From assembly GCF_019704555.1 (NCBI RefSeq), contig NZ_AP024745.1:5216501-5280500 (forward strand): 64,000 nucleotides of DNA. The letters are read 5' to 3'. Source of the stretch: Actinoplanes sp. L3-i22. GTDB taxonomy: Bacteria; Actinomycetota; Actinomycetes; Mycobacteriales; Micromonosporaceae. Position numbers and translations under genes: made by a program. The notes beneath the pieces are model-generated. The model did not search any database and was not told where the DNA came from. It worked only from the letters and a program-made list of their open reading frames with translations. Positions 17,018 to 26,231 of the stretch are shown one piece after another. Position 1 is the first letter of the stretch. Every line of letters starts with the position of its first letter.

Positions 17018-17076
17018 AGATCTCATGTAGACAGATCGGAACGGGGTTGCCCGGGTTTTCGGGGCCATGCAAGATC

Positions 17077-18102
17077 ATGGATGTGATGACAACGGGGATC
17101 CGAACTCATTCCGGTGTACGGGTGGCCGCGCTGGCCTTCCTCCTGGCCTTGCCGCTGGCCGGCACGCCCGCGCTCGCCGCCACCACGGCGCCGGCCGTCG
17201 ACGCCGACCTCAACGGCGACAATCTGCCCGACCTGGTCGCCGCCGGCGGTGCGCACGGGCTCGCCTCGGGCCTCTGGCTCGCGGCGGGCGCCGGGGACGG
17301 CACGCTGGCGTCCGCGGTCGACGTGGGCTCGCACGGCAACGGGGTGTTCAGCCCCGGTCAGACGGGGAGCCCGGCCGACTTCGACGGGGCCCAGGTCGTG
17401 ACCGGGCGCTTCACCGGGCGGTCCGTGCAGGACGTGCTGGTCTACTACCCGCAGGGGCGGAACGCCGGTGGGGCGGTCATCCTGCACGGCAACGGGGACG
17501 GCTCGCCGTTCCTGACCGAGACCGACGGCAGCTACTCCAACATCAACGCGGGGACGTTCAGCGGCACCGACTACAGCGACTGGCAGCAGATCCACAGTCC
17601 GAGTCAGCTGGTCAACGCCGGTCACCACGCGTCGGCGTACTACCCGGATCTGGTCGGGGTCGCGGGTAAGGACGACGGCAGCAGCTTCCTGACCTACTAC
17701 CCGAACTACAGCGGCGGGTACGCGGACCTGGTGCCGCTGACGGTTCCGACGCCGACCGGGGGCAGCGACTGGAGCAGCTGGACGCTGGCCTCGGCGCAGA
17801 CCGCCGGCGGGACCGCGCTGTTCCTGCGGCAGGCCGGGAGCGGGGCGCTCTACCTGTGGAACGACTTCGTGCCCGCCGGGGACGGGACCGCGACGTTCAC
17901 GTCGTACCTGCTCTCCGGCAGTTTCCACACCGGCGAGGACGTCACCCTGTACGCCGGGGACATCGACAGCGACGGCACCGGCGACCTCTGGACCGTGAGC
18001 GACGGCGCCGAGGCCACCGCGTGGCTGGTCACCGACCTGGACAGTGCCGCGTCCACCGGGGTCGTCACCGCCCGGCCGGCCCAGCAGCTGCCCACCGCCT
18101 GA
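17077..18102 (+). CDS. Secreted FG-GAP/VCBS-like repeat protein
   Basis: The product has 341 residues from ATG 17077, or ATG 17086. A signal peptide ends near ALAATTAPA. The mature part contains Ca-binding-like loops DADLNGDNLPDLV and DIDSDGTGDLW typical of FG-GAP/VCBS propeller repeats, with aromatic-rich blades in between. It has no enzymatic motif and probably binds ligands or surfaces outside the cell. It stands alone, followed by a strong hairpin. Confidence 0.75.
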   Translation: MDVMTTGIRTHSGVRVAALAFLLALPLAGTPALAATTAPAVDADLNGDNLPDLVAAGGAHGLASGLWLAAGAGDGTLASAVDVGSHGNGVFSPGQTGSPADFDGAQVVTGRFTGRSVQDVLVYYPQGRNAGGAVILHGNGDGSPFLTETDGSYSNINAGTFSGTDYSDWQQIHSPSQLVNAGHHASAYYPDLVGVAGKDDGSSFLTYYPNYSGGYADLVPLTVPTPTGGSDWSSWTLASAQTAGGTALFLRQAGSGALYLWNDFVPAGDGTATFTSYLLSGSFHTGEDVTLYAGDIDSDGTGDLWTVSDGAEATAWLVTDLDSAASTGVVTARPAQQLPTA

Positions 18103-18127
18103 CGCCGCGGTCCGCTGGTCGGACGAT

Positions 18128-18180
18128 CGAAGACGGCGGCGCCGCCGGAGCGTTGAGCCCCGGCGGCGCCGCCGTCTTCG
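18128..18180. terminator. Long perfect hairpin after the FG-GAP gene
   Basis: Two 21-base arms (18128-18148 and 18160-18180; core GACGGCGGCGCCGCC) pair perfectly around an 11-base loop, 26 bp after the stop codon. There is no T run, as is common for actinobacterial terminators. Confidence 0.75.
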
Positions 18181-18382
18181 GCGTTGGGGAACGGATCCGC
18201 GGTGCTGTCCCGGGCGCCGGCTTCAGCGTTCTTTCAGGCTGCGCTGCGGATCATGAGGCTCTGCCGCGATGCGCGGCAAACGGCCGTCCGGACTCCACGG
18301 CGCCGGTACGGTGACGGAGATGGGACAGACGTCGTGACCTGGATGTTCAGCCGGCGAACGCGCCGGGACGTGGGCCGGGACC

Positions 18383-19447
18383 ATGGACCGCTCCGTCGAT
18401 AGCCCGGTCGCCGGACCGCGGGTCCCGGTCCGTCGCCTGCTCCTGCTGCTGGCCGGCGTGCTGGTGGCGTACTGGGCGGCCCGGCACGCGTCCGCGGTGG
18501 GGTTGTCCTGGTCCGCGGCGTGGCAGCTGATCAGGGAGCTGCCCTGGCGGTGGTCGGTGGGGCTGGGCGTGGTGTGGCTGGTGGGTCTGTGGGCGCACAC
18601 GCTGGTGCTGACCGCATCGATGCCGGGGCTGTCGCACGGGCGGGCGTTGTCGCTGAACCTGTCGGGAAGCGCGGTGTCGAACGTGCTGCCGCTGGGCGGG
18701 GTCGCGGGGACCGTGCTGAACCTCGGCATGGTGCGCGGCTGGGGACACACCGGTGCGGACTTCGCCAGGTTCGTCGTCGTGTCGAAGGCGTGGGACCTGG
18801 TGGCGAAGTTGACGATGCCGCTGGTCGCGGTCCTCGCGTTGCTGTCGTGCGGCGCCGTCGAAACCGGCCGGCACCGGGCATTGCTGCTGGTGGGCGCCGC
18901 GGCCGGGGCGGCCGCCGGGATCCTGGTGGTGGCCGCGCTCGCGGGCCGCGCCGGGGTGCTGCTGAAGGCCGTGACGCTGTCCGAGCGACTGTCGATCTGG
19001 TGCGGGCGCCGACTCGGGCGGGTCCGGGCGCCGGCGTGGACCGCGCAGGTGACCGGGCTGCTGGACGGGGCTGATCAGCTGGTGCGCCGCCGGTGGGGCC
19101 GGCTCAGCGTGGGAATGGCCGGCTACTGGCTGCTGCAAGGTGCGCTGCTGTGGCTGTGCATGGTGGCGGTGGGGGTGCACGCGGCGGTCGCCGTGGTCTT
19201 CGCCGGGCTGGTCGTCGAACGGTTGCTGACCCTGCTCGCGATCACTCCGGGCGGCGCCGGGCCGGTCGAGGCCGGGACGGTCGCGGCGCTGATCGCCCTG
19301 GGTGTCGACCCGACCGGTGCGCTGGCCGGAGTGCTGCTCTACCGGGGTTTCATCTTTCTGGCCGAGATTCCGGTCGGGGGGCTCGCCACGCTGGTGTGGC
19401 TGATCACCCGCCGCCTCGACGCACGTCGGACCGCGCGAGTCGCCTGA
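18383..19447 (+). CDS. YbhN/LPG-synthase-type integral membrane protein
   Basis: The product has 354 residues from ATG 18383. About eight hydrophobic helices and the motif GSAVSNVLPLGGVAGTVLNL match the lysylphosphatidylglycerol synthetase transmembrane domain family (UPF0104, YbhN). Members lacking the aminoacyltransferase domain are often found in glycolipid loci and are suspected of lipid transport. It leads a same-strand group with two glycosyltransferases and a deacetylase, which suggests handling of a lipid-linked glycan. That role is inferred. Confidence 0.82.
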   Translation: MDRSVDSPVAGPRVPVRRLLLLLAGVLVAYWAARHASAVGLSWSAAWQLIRELPWRWSVGLGVVWLVGLWAHTLVLTASMPGLSHGRALSLNLSGSAVSNVLPLGGVAGTVLNLGMVRGWGHTGADFARFVVVSKAWDLVAKLTMPLVAVLALLSCGAVETGRHRALLLVGAAAGAAAGILVVAALAGRAGVLLKAVTLSERLSIWCGRRLGRVRAPAWTAQVTGLLDGADQLVRRRWGRLSVGMAGYWLLQGALLWLCMVAVGVHAAVAVVFAGLVVERLLTLLAITPGGAGPVEAGTVAALIALGVDPTGALAGVLLYRGFIFLAEIPVGGLATLVWLITRRLDARRTARVA

Positions 19448-19464
19448 ACCGAAAGACACCGTCC

Positions 19465-20631
19465 ATGCGTATCGCTCACGTCACCGACGTCTACCTGCCG
19501 CGACTCGGCGGCATCGAATTGCAGGTACGGGACCTGGCGCTACGCCAGCGGGCCCGGGGCCACGAGACAACGGTGATCACCACCACGGCCGCCGGCCCGG
19601 GCTCGCCGGTCGGCACGGCACACCCCGGCGGTCTGCCGGTGGTGCGGCTGGGCGCGGACCGGTTCGATCTCGGTCCGGGCCTGGGTCCGTATCGCACCAG
19701 ACCCGGCCGGGCCGTCCGCGAGGTGCTGGCCGCACTGCGGGTCGACCTGCTGCACGTGCACGTCTCGGCGTTCTCACCGCTCGGGTGGGCGGCGGCCCGG
19801 GCGGCGGCGGCCGCCGGGCTGCCCACGGTGGTGTCGGTGCATTCGATGTGGCACGACGTCGCCCCGCTCATGCGCCGCTACGCCCGGTGGCACGCGGCCG
19901 CCTCGTGGCCCGTCGTGTGGGCGGCGGTCAGCAGCGCGGCGGCCTCGGCGGTGCGGGAGGTCCTCGACGGCGTACCCGTGGCGGTGCTGCCCAACGGTAT
20001 CGACCCGGCCGAGTGGCTGATCCCGGCCCACCGGCCCGTCGCCGCCGTTCCCACGCTGGTCAGCGTCATGCGGATGGTGCGCCGGAAACGGCCGAGGGAG
20101 CTGCTGCGCGCGCTGCTGGCGCTGCACGCCGCCGGCCCCGGGCGATTCCGGGCGGTGCTGGTCGGTGACGGCCCGCTGCTGCTGAGCCTGCGCCGGGAAC
20201 TCGCCGCGGCCGGAGCCGGCACCGGGATCGAGTTGACCGGCGCGCTGGACCGCGGCGCCATCCGGACGCTGCTCGCCGCCTCCGACGTCTACCTGGCGCC
20301 CGCGCCCCGCGAGTCGTTCGGGATCGCGGCGCTGGAGGCGCGAAGCGCCGGCCTGCCGGTCGTGGCCCGGGCGGGCGGTGGGGTCGCCGACTTCGTCCAG
20401 CACGGGGTCGAGGGCTGGCTGGTGCGTTCCGACGGCGAGCTGCGGGCAACTGTCGCATCGCTGCTCGACGATCCGGGGCGGATCGCGAGCGTCGCCCGCC
20501 ACAACCGGGCCGTCGCGCCCCGGGTGCACTGGAACGGCGTTCTCGATCGGGCCGGAGCCCTGTACGAGACCGCCGCGCAACGACAGGGCGCCTGGTCAGG
20601 TGGGGCCCGCCTGCTCGGCAGCGCCACGTGA
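19465..20631 (+). CDS. GT4-family glycosyltransferase
   Basis: The product has 388 residues from ATG 19465, 17 bp after the YbhN-type gene. The N-terminal Rossmann domain has the acceptor-site Gly-rich loop YLPRLGGIE. The C-terminal nucleotide-sugar domain carries the EX7E motif in ESFGIAALEARSAGLPVVA. This is the GT-B, retaining GT4 family that includes MshA. It is translationally coupled to a PIG-L deacetylase, the pair of activities that act in sequence in mycothiol synthesis, but the flanking membrane protein suggests a lipid acceptor instead. Confidence 0.9.
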   Translation: MRIAHVTDVYLPRLGGIELQVRDLALRQRARGHETTVITTTAAGPGSPVGTAHPGGLPVVRLGADRFDLGPGLGPYRTRPGRAVREVLAALRVDLLHVHVSAFSPLGWAAARAAAAAGLPTVVSVHSMWHDVAPLMRRYARWHAAASWPVVWAAVSSAAASAVREVLDGVPVAVLPNGIDPAEWLIPAHRPVAAVPTLVSVMRMVRRKRPRELLRALLALHAAGPGRFRAVLVGDGPLLLSLRRELAAAGAGTGIELTGALDRGAIRTLLAASDVYLAPAPRESFGIAALEARSAGLPVVARAGGGVADFVQHGVEGWLVRSDGELRATVASLLDDPGRIASVARHNRAVAPRVHWNGVLDRAGALYETAAQRQGAWSGGARLLGSAT

Positions 20632-21479
20632 GCGGGGACCGGACCGCCGGTGGCCGGCGCTTCACGGTGGTCGCCTTCCACGCCCACCCGGACGATGAGA
20701 CCCTCCTCACCGGAGGCACGCTCGCCCGGATCGCCGCCGAGGGGCATCGCGTCGTGCTCGTGGTGGCGACCCTGGGTCAGGCCGGCCTGGCCGACCAGCC
20801 GCACGGTGACGCGCTGGCCGATCGGCGCCGGGCGGAGCTCGTGGCGGCCGCGTCCGTGCTGGGCTGCGCCCGGGTGGCGACCCTGGGTCATCTCGACTCC
20901 GGGTTGCACGGCGACTACCGGCCGGCCCCGGACAGCGGGCCCGGCGGGGCACAACGGTTCGCCGACGTGCCGGTGGAGGTGGCCGCGGCCGGGCTGGCCG
21001 AGATCCTGCGGCAGGAACGCGCCGACGTGCTGACCGGCTACGACCGGCACGGCGGTTACGGCCATCCGGATCATGTTCAGGTACATCACGTCGCCGCGCT
21101 GGCCGCGCGCCTGGCCGGGACGCCGCTGTTGCTGGAGGCGACCATCGACCGCAGGTCGCTACGGCCGGTCCTGGCACTGCTGCGGGTGGCCGGCCGGCTG
21201 TTGCCGGGACTGCCGCTGGGCGCCGCCGGCAGCGTGTTCACCGCGCACGCGGAGCTGACCCACGTGGTGGACGTACGACCGTATCTGGGGCAGAAGCGGG
21301 CCGCGATGCGCGCCCACGCGAGCCAGGCGGAGGGTGGCCGGGGCCCGCGCACCCTCGCCGTCCTCAGCCGGCTCCCCGGGCCGCTGTTCGCGGCGCTCGC
21401 CGGCCGTGAGTGGTACCGGGAACCCGGCCGGACCCCGGGGCACCCGCTCGCCACCGACATTTTCGCGACGTTGCGCTAA
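20628..21479 (+). CDS. PIG-L/LmbE-family N-acetylglucosamine deacetylase
   Basis: The product has 283 residues; its GTG overlaps the GT4 stop by four bases. The zinc-binding and catalytic motif HPDDE is at about residues 20-24, and the third ligand lies in HGGYGHPDHVQVH near 143-156. Family members (MshB, LmbE, PIG-L) hydrolyse the N-acetyl group of GlcNAc conjugates. Coupling to the GT4 gene suggests that the sugar added by GT4 is de-N-acetylated next. It is more likely a paralogue than the housekeeping MshB. Confidence 0.9.
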   Translation: MSGDRTAGGRRFTVVAFHAHPDDETLLTGGTLARIAAEGHRVVLVVATLGQAGLADQPHGDALADRRRAELVAAASVLGCARVATLGHLDSGLHGDYRPAPDSGPGGAQRFADVPVEVAAAGLAEILRQERADVLTGYDRHGGYGHPDHVQVHHVAALAARLAGTPLLLEATIDRRSLRPVLALLRVAGRLLPGLPLGAAGSVFTAHAELTHVVDVRPYLGQKRAAMRAHASQAEGGRGPRTLAVLSRLPGPLFAALAGREWYREPGRTPGHPLATDIFATLR

Positions 21480-21686
21480 CCGGCCGGCTCGCTGTTCAGC
21501 TCTCCTTCAGCCGCCGGGCCATAGCGTCGGCGCGCTTGCCGGTGACTGCCTGTCACCCGAGCTGTCCACTGTGCCGACCCACTCGCTCTGCCGCGGCCAC
21601 CACGTGCGCGTCGGGCGACCGACACCTCGGAGCGCCGTGATGCTCGTTCTGCGCGCCTTTGCGCCGACCTCTGCCCAGGTCCGCCC

Positions 21687-22736
21687 ATGACCCTGCTCAC
21701 CGTCATCGTTCCGGTCCATCGAGTCGAGGACTTCCTGCGGCCCTGCCTGGACTCGATCCTGGACCAGGCCTGCGCCGACGTCGAGGTGATCGCGGTCGAC
21801 GACTGCTCGCCCGACGGCAGTGGCGCGATCCTCGCCGGGTACGCCGCTCGCGACCCGCGGCTGCGGGTGGTGTCCCTGCCGGTGAACGTCGGTCTCGGCC
21901 CGGCCCGCAACGCCGGCCTCGAGCTCGCCTCCGGCGAGTACGTGTGGTTCGTCGACAGCGACGACTGGCTGGCGCCCGGCGCGCTGGCCGAGGTCGCCCA
22001 GCGGCTGCGCGAGACGGACGCCGACGTGCTGGTGACGGGGTACGACCGGGTGCACTGGACCGGCCGGGTCGACCCCGGCACGGCCGGCGCCCTGCTCGCC
22101 GCGGCCCCGGTGACGTTCACGGTCGAGCAGTGGCCCCGGATCCTCGACGTGCTGCACGTGGCGTGGAACAAGGTGGTCCGCCGTGAACTGCTGGTCGAGC
22201 TGGGCCTCACCTTCGGCCCCGGATGGTACGAGGACGTCTCCTTCACCTACCCGATCCTGCTGGCCGCGCGGCGGATCACCGCCCTGCCCCGGGCCTGTGT
22301 GCACTATCGGCAGCGCGAGACCGGTGGGATCACCCGGACGGTGAGCGACCGGCACTTCGAGATCTTCGACCACTGGGAACGTACCTGGCGGCTGGTCGAC
22401 GAGGTGGCGCCGCCCGGCGACGCGATCCGCGGGCTGCTCTTCCGCCGGATGATCTGGCACTACCTGCGGGTGCTGATGAACGCGTCGCGGGTGCCGGCCG
22501 GCTCGCGTGCCCGTTTCTTCGACCGGATGGCCGGGCACTATCGGTCGTATCTGCCGCCCGGCGGCTATCCACCGCCGGCCGGCGGGGACCGCCTGCGTCA
22601 TCGCCTGGTGGCCGCCGGGTCCTACCGGTCGTTGCGGGTGCTGAACGTGGCGCTGCGCTGGGTCCGGGCGGCGCGCCGGCGGTTCCGGCGGCCGGCGCCG
22701 GCACCTCGACTTGCGGCTAGTAGACCAGTCGTCTAA
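21687..22736 (+). CDS. GT2-family glycosyltransferase
   Basis: The product has 349 residues from ATG 21687. The GT-A fold opens with TVIVPVHRVEDFLRPCLDSIL, followed by VIAVDDCSPDGS and the metal-binding DxD segment FVDSDDW near residue 93. Family 2 enzymes transfer sugar from nucleotide or lipid donors to wall or lipid glycans, or to teichoic acid-like polymers. It follows the deacetylase gene after 207 bp and may complete the same pathway. Its last codons overlap an operator for the downstream gene. Confidence 0.9.
   Translation: MTLLTVIVPVHRVEDFLRPCLDSILDQACADVEVIAVDDCSPDGSGAILAGYAARDPRLRVVSLPVNVGLGPARNAGLELASGEYVWFVDSDDWLAPGALAEVAQRLRETDADVLVTGYDRVHWTGRVDPGTAGALLAAAPVTFTVEQWPRILDVLHVAWNKVVRRELLVELGLTFGPGWYEDVSFTYPILLAARRITALPRACVHYRQRETGGITRTVSDRHFEIFDHWERTWRLVDEVAPPGDAIRGLLFRRMIWHYLRVLMNASRVPAGSRARFFDRMAGHYRSYLPPGGYPPPAGGDRLRHRLVAAGSYRSLRVLNVALRWVRAARRRFRRPAPAPRLAASRPVV
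22721..22735. promoter_or_regulatory. NemR-like operator, site 1
   Basis: TAGACCAGTCGTCTA is an inverted repeat with TAGAC arms. It overlaps the GT2 stop codon and lies 69 bp before the DJ-1/PfpI start. Its reverse complement is identical, base for base, to 26283-26297 upstream of the NemR-like gene. Confidence 0.8.
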
Positions 22737-22803
22737 CGTTCGGGGCGTGGCCAAGGCGGCCACCCGGGCACCGCAAGGCGCGCGGCGAACGAAGGGTTCT
22801 GTG

Positions 22804-23496
22804 ATGAACGTTCTGATCGTTCTGACCTCCCACGACGAGCTGGGCAGCACCGGCCGCAAGACCGGCTTCTGGCTGGAGGAGCTCGCGGCGCCGTACTACC
22901 GGCTCGAACAGGCCGGCGCCACGATCACCCTCGCGTCGCCGAAGGGCGGCCGCCCGCCGCTGGACCCGAAGAGCAACGAGCCCGACTCGCAGACCGACGA
23001 CACCCGCCGCTTCGAGGCCGACCCGAAGGCGTCCGCCGCGCTGGACTCGACGCTGGTGCTGGGCACGGTCGACCCGGCCGACTACGACGCGGTCTTCTAC
23101 CCCGGCGGCCACGGCCCGCTGTGGGACCTGGCCGAGGACCCCGACTCGATCAAGCTGATCGAGGACACCCTGCGGGCCGGCAAGCCGGTCGCGCTGGTCT
23201 GTCACGCCCCCGGCGTGCTGCGGCACGTCACCGACCCGGACGGCACGCCGCTGGTGCAGGGCCGCCCGGTCACCGGCTTCACCAACAGCGAGGAGGCCGC
23301 GGTCGGCCTGACCGACGTGGTGCCGTTCCTGGTCGAGGACGAGCTGACGGCCAAGGGTGGCGTCTACTCCAAGGGCGCCGACTGGGGCTCCTACGTGGTG
23401 CGCGACGGCCTGCTGATCACCGGCCAGAACCCGGCTTCCTCGGCCGGGGCCGCCGACGTCCTGGTCACCGTGCTCGGCGAGCTCGCCAAGGCCTGA
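22804..23496 (+). CDS. DJ-1/PfpI-family protein (putative glyoxalase III or deglycase type)
   Basis: The product has 230 residues from ATG 22804 (GTG 22801 possible). The class I amidotransferase-like fold shows YPGGHGPLWDL and the nucleophile elbow VCHAPG with Cys near residue 138. The long form with an N-terminal SHDELGSTGRKTGFWLEE segment is close to type 1 amidotransferase-like proteins that detoxify methylglyoxal or repair glycated molecules. A NemR-like regulator site precedes the gene, which supports a role in reactive electrophile defence. Confidence 0.85.
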   Translation: MNVLIVLTSHDELGSTGRKTGFWLEELAAPYYRLEQAGATITLASPKGGRPPLDPKSNEPDSQTDDTRRFEADPKASAALDSTLVLGTVDPADYDAVFYPGGHGPLWDLAEDPDSIKLIEDTLRAGKPVALVCHAPGVLRHVTDPDGTPLVQGRPVTGFTNSEEAAVGLTDVVPFLVEDELTAKGGVYSKGADWGSYVVRDGLLITGQNPASSAGAADVLVTVLGELAKA

Positions 23497-23502
23497 CCCC
23501 GG

Positions 23503-24576
23503 TCATTCCGGGTTCGAGCGGTTCAGGACATGGACGCCGGCGGCGTACCGGAGCAGGTCGGCGTCGCTGATGGTGAGGCCGCCGCCGACGGTGATCTGCA
23601 GCGTCGCGTCCCAGTCGGGGACGTCGACCGCCAGCGTCACCTCACCGGTCCGGCGGGTCAGCACGGCGTCGCGCCCGCCGACCTTCCGGTTGACGCCGCT
23701 GAGCTGCTGCCGTTTGCGCAGCACGGTGGCGAACCCGCCGGCGCCGGGCGCCGCCGCCGGCGACCGGAAGACCATCCGGGACGCGCTGACCTCGTCGGTC
23801 ACCGTCGCGGCCGGGCTCAGATCAAGATCAAAAGGCGGCGGTACGGCGACCGCCCCGCCCGTCATCGCGTCGGCCAGCGCGACCACCTGGTCCGGCGTGT
23901 AGGTGTCGTCGGTGGCCAGCTGGATCCACCGGCTCGACGACTCCTTCCAGTAGAGGGTGAGCTGCTTGGCGGGCGTCGCGTCCACCGTCCGCAGCGTGCC
24001 GGCGTGCCCGCGCACCTGCCGCGCCGTCTCACCGGCGGCGGTGCCGAACGTCGGTTTGCGCGCCGAGACGGTGATCGTGACGTCCGCGTGGTGCTGCAGC
24101 TCGGTCGCCTCGAAGAACGCGACCGGGTTGCCGCCGCTCATCGAGCCGACCGGCGCGCTCATCCCGTCGGTGGCCGGCAGGGTGTAGGGGAACGTCGGCG
24201 CCTTCCAGCCCGCGGTCAGCGTCACCGTGCCGGTCCCGGCCGCGGACTTCGCCGATGACGACGTGACCTGGCTCGACGGCCGGCTGCGCGCCGAGGCGGC
24301 GGGCGACGGGGCCGCGCTGGTCGGGGTCAGCGGCACGACCGGGGCCGACGCGGCCGGCGGCGTGGTGTGCTGCGGCCGGCCGGTGAGCACGGTCAGGATC
24401 GGGACGGCGGCGGCCACCACGGCCACGGCGGCGGCCACCGCGGTCAGCGTGGCGACCCGCCGCCGGCGGTAGCGACGGGAGCGCCCGTGCACGTCGGCGA
24501 GCAGTCCCACACCTGCGGGGGCCTGGCCGGCGGCGTCGTGCATGGTCTCCGCGAGTATCCGGTTCAGGTCATCCAT
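23503..24576 (-). CDS. Membrane-anchored partner of the ECF sigma factor (putative anti-sigma or CU044-like protein)
   Basis: The product has 357 residues. A short cytoplasmic N-terminus (MDDLNRILAETMHDAAGQAP) leads to RRYRRRRVATLTAVAAAVAVVAAAVPILTVLTG, one membrane helix at about 40-65. A Ser/Thr/Pro-rich linker and an extracytoplasmic domain follow. It overlaps the sigma-factor gene by 8 bp, the arrangement of many actinobacterial SigE-family sigma and sensor pairs. No zinc-binding anti-sigma motif (HxxxCxxC) is visible, so regulation of the sigma factor is inferred from position. Confidence 0.7.
   Translation of the reverse strand: MDDLNRILAETMHDAAGQAPAGVGLLADVHGRSRRYRRRRVATLTAVAAAVAVVAAAVPILTVLTGRPQHTTPPAASAPVVPLTPTSAAPSPAASARSRPSSQVTSSSAKSAAGTGTVTLTAGWKAPTFPYTLPATDGMSAPVGSMSGGNPVAFFEATELQHHADVTITVSARKPTFGTAAGETARQVRGHAGTLRTVDATPAKQLTLYWKESSSRWIQLATDDTYTPDQVVALADAMTGGAVAVPPPFDLDLSPAATVTDEVSASRMVFRSPAAAPGAGGFATVLRKRQQLSGVNRKVGGRDAVLTRRTGEVTLAVDVPDWDATLQITVGGGLTISDADLLRYAAGVHVLNRSNPE
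23819..23846 (+). repeat. Dispersed AT-rich element, copy d
   Basis: AGATCAAGATCAAAA (23819-23833) is followed by GGCGGC and GGTACGG ending at 23846. It lies in the membrane-partner gene opposite to its coding direction and encodes PPPFDLDL with unusual TTT, GAT and CTT codons. Confidence 0.5.
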
Positions 24577-25066
24577 CGCCGTGGGCTCCTCTCTCGCTCA
24601 TGATCGTGCGCATCCGGTCCAGCGCGCGGGTCGCCTGCGAGCGCACCGTGGACCGGCCGACGCCCAGCAGCGCGGCGATCTCCTCGTCCGGCAGGTCGCA
24701 GTAGAAGCGCAGGACCAGCACGGCCCGCTGCGCGCGGGGCAGCCCGCGCAGCAACTGCCACATCTGATCGCGGGCCAGCAGCCGCTGCTCGGGCGCGTCG
24801 GAGCCGGCCGGTTCGGGCACCTCGGCCAGGACCGCCTCGCGGTACGCGCGGCGCCGCCGCCAGGACAGGAACTGCCGCACGATCGCGGTCCGCACGTACG
24901 CCTCGGCGTTGTCCATCGCGGTGATCCGGTCCCAGCGCCGGTGCAGCCGGGCCAGCACCTCCTGGACCAGGTCCTCGGCCAGGTGCGCGTCGCCGGAGAG
25001 CACGTACGCGAATTTCAGCAGTGCCCGGCCACGGCCGTGCACGAAGTCGTCGAAGTCAGTGGTCAT
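24569..25066 (-). CDS. SigE-family ECF RNA polymerase sigma factor
   Basis: The product has 165 residues. Region 2 (FDDFVHGRGRALLKFAYVLSGDAHLAEDLVQEVLARLHRRW) and region 4 (LPRAQRAVLVLRFYCDLPDEEIAALLGVGRSTVRSQATRALDRMR) are clear. It belongs to the short actinobacterial SigE subfamily (TIGR02983 type) and is followed by a membrane protein that overlaps it. It is transcribed in the same direction as the GH114 gene, 88 bp downstream. It redirects RNA polymerase to an unknown regulon. Confidence 0.9.
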   Translation of the reverse strand: MTTDFDDFVHGRGRALLKFAYVLSGDAHLAEDLVQEVLARLHRRWDRITAMDNAEAYVRTAIVRQFLSWRRRRAYREAVLAEVPEPAGSDAPEQRLLARDQMWQLLRGLPRAQRAVLVLRFYCDLPDEEIAALLGVGRSTVRSQATRALDRMRTIMSERGAHGDG

Positions 25067-25154
25067 CGTGATCTGTTCGCCTGGACGCCGGAAACCCCCG
25101 GACGCCTGGTGGGCGCCGGAGGTCTCGGTGGCGTTGCGGAATCGGGACAGCGGC

Positions 25155-26159
25155 TCAGCACGCCTGGTAGACGTACGACTTCGATCCCGGGGTGGTGACG
25201 TCGACGTCGCGCAGCACGACCGACAAGCGGCTGCCGTAGCCGCTGCACGCCTTGGTGAAGCCGCTCTTCGAGTACTCGATCACGATCACATTGTTTCCGT
25301 ACGAGGCGGTGTAGGCGCCGCACTCGTCGAAGTCGGCGCACTCCTCGGCGACCGCGAAGTCGAACCCGATCTTCTTGGCGTTCGCGCTGCTCAGCTCGGC
25401 GGTGTTCTTCTGCCCGATGGCCAGCCCCTTGGCGTGCGCCCGAGTGGCAAGCGAGGTGGCGTACGCGATCGCCTGCGCCTGGGTCAGCAGGCCCTTCGAC
25501 CGGGTGTAGGAGTCCAGGTTGTCCGGCTCGACGGCCTGGAACCCCTTGGTGGCGCACTGGTCGATCCAGCCGCCCACGATCGTGGTCAGCGCGGTGCGCT
25601 TGGCCTCGGTGGAGAAGTCCAGCATGATCTCGTTCCAGTCCTCGTCGATGACGAGGTTGCCCTTCGCGTCGTGCAGCAGCAGGTCGTTGTGGTTGGTCTT
25701 CCACCACGACTCGTCGCCGGGCTGGGCCTGGAACGCGTTGACGTAGCAGACGTTGTAGAGCCCGGCGGCCGGCGCCGCCCCGCTGTCGCGGCTGACCACG
25801 GTGACACCGGACGGCGGGGTGTAGGCGCCGCCGATCTGGTAGTCGAACGTCGCGTTCGCCGGCGGCGGGGTCCACGCGGCCGGCTTGACGCCGGTGGTGG
25901 CCGAGGCGGACGTGGACGCGACGGTCGTCGCGGAGGCGGACGTTGCCGGCTTCGGCGTGGTCGCGCTCGGCGCGGGGGAGGTGACGGCCGGCGAGGCCTT
26001 CGTGGGGGAGGTCGTGGCGGGCGCGCTCTTGTGCGGCTTGTCGCTGTGCCAGGGGCCGCGGGTGCCGGCGTTCGCGGTGCCGATGCCGACGCCCAGCGCG
26101 ACGATCGCGACGGCCGACATGGCGATCCCCAGCTTGAGCTTCCTGCGGTTGACTGCCAT
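25155..26159 (-). CDS. Secreted GH114 endo-alpha-1,4-polygalactosaminidase-like enzyme
   Basis: The product has 334 residues, with GAGGAG upstream of the ATG at 26159. A signal-anchor helix (about 10-30) and a Thr/Ser/Pro/Ala-rich linker (35-95) precede a TIM barrel with the GH114 signatures FDYQIGGAYTPPSGV, YNVCYVNAFQ, GFQAVEPDNLDSYTR and CADFDECGAY. Characterised relatives cleave galactosaminogalactan-type polymers. The linker suggests it is tethered outside the membrane. Its own promoter region holds an AT-rich element copy. Confidence 0.85.
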   Translation of the reverse strand: MAVNRRKLKLGIAMSAVAIVALGVGIGTANAGTRGPWHSDKPHKSAPATTSPTKASPAVTSPAPSATTPKPATSASATTVASTSASATTGVKPAAWTPPPANATFDYQIGGAYTPPSGVTVVSRDSGAAPAAGLYNVCYVNAFQAQPGDESWWKTNHNDLLLHDAKGNLVIDEDWNEIMLDFSTEAKRTALTTIVGGWIDQCATKGFQAVEPDNLDSYTRSKGLLTQAQAIAYATSLATRAHAKGLAIGQKNTAELSSANAKKIGFDFAVAEECADFDECGAYTASYGNNVIVIEYSKSGFTKACSGYGSRLSVVLRDVDVTTPGSKSYVYQAC

Positions 26160-26231
26160 CGGGGGTGACTCCTCGGTTGCCGGGGGAAGGTTCCTCCCTC
26201 TGAACGCGATGGGCGGGCGCGTCTGCTGCTG

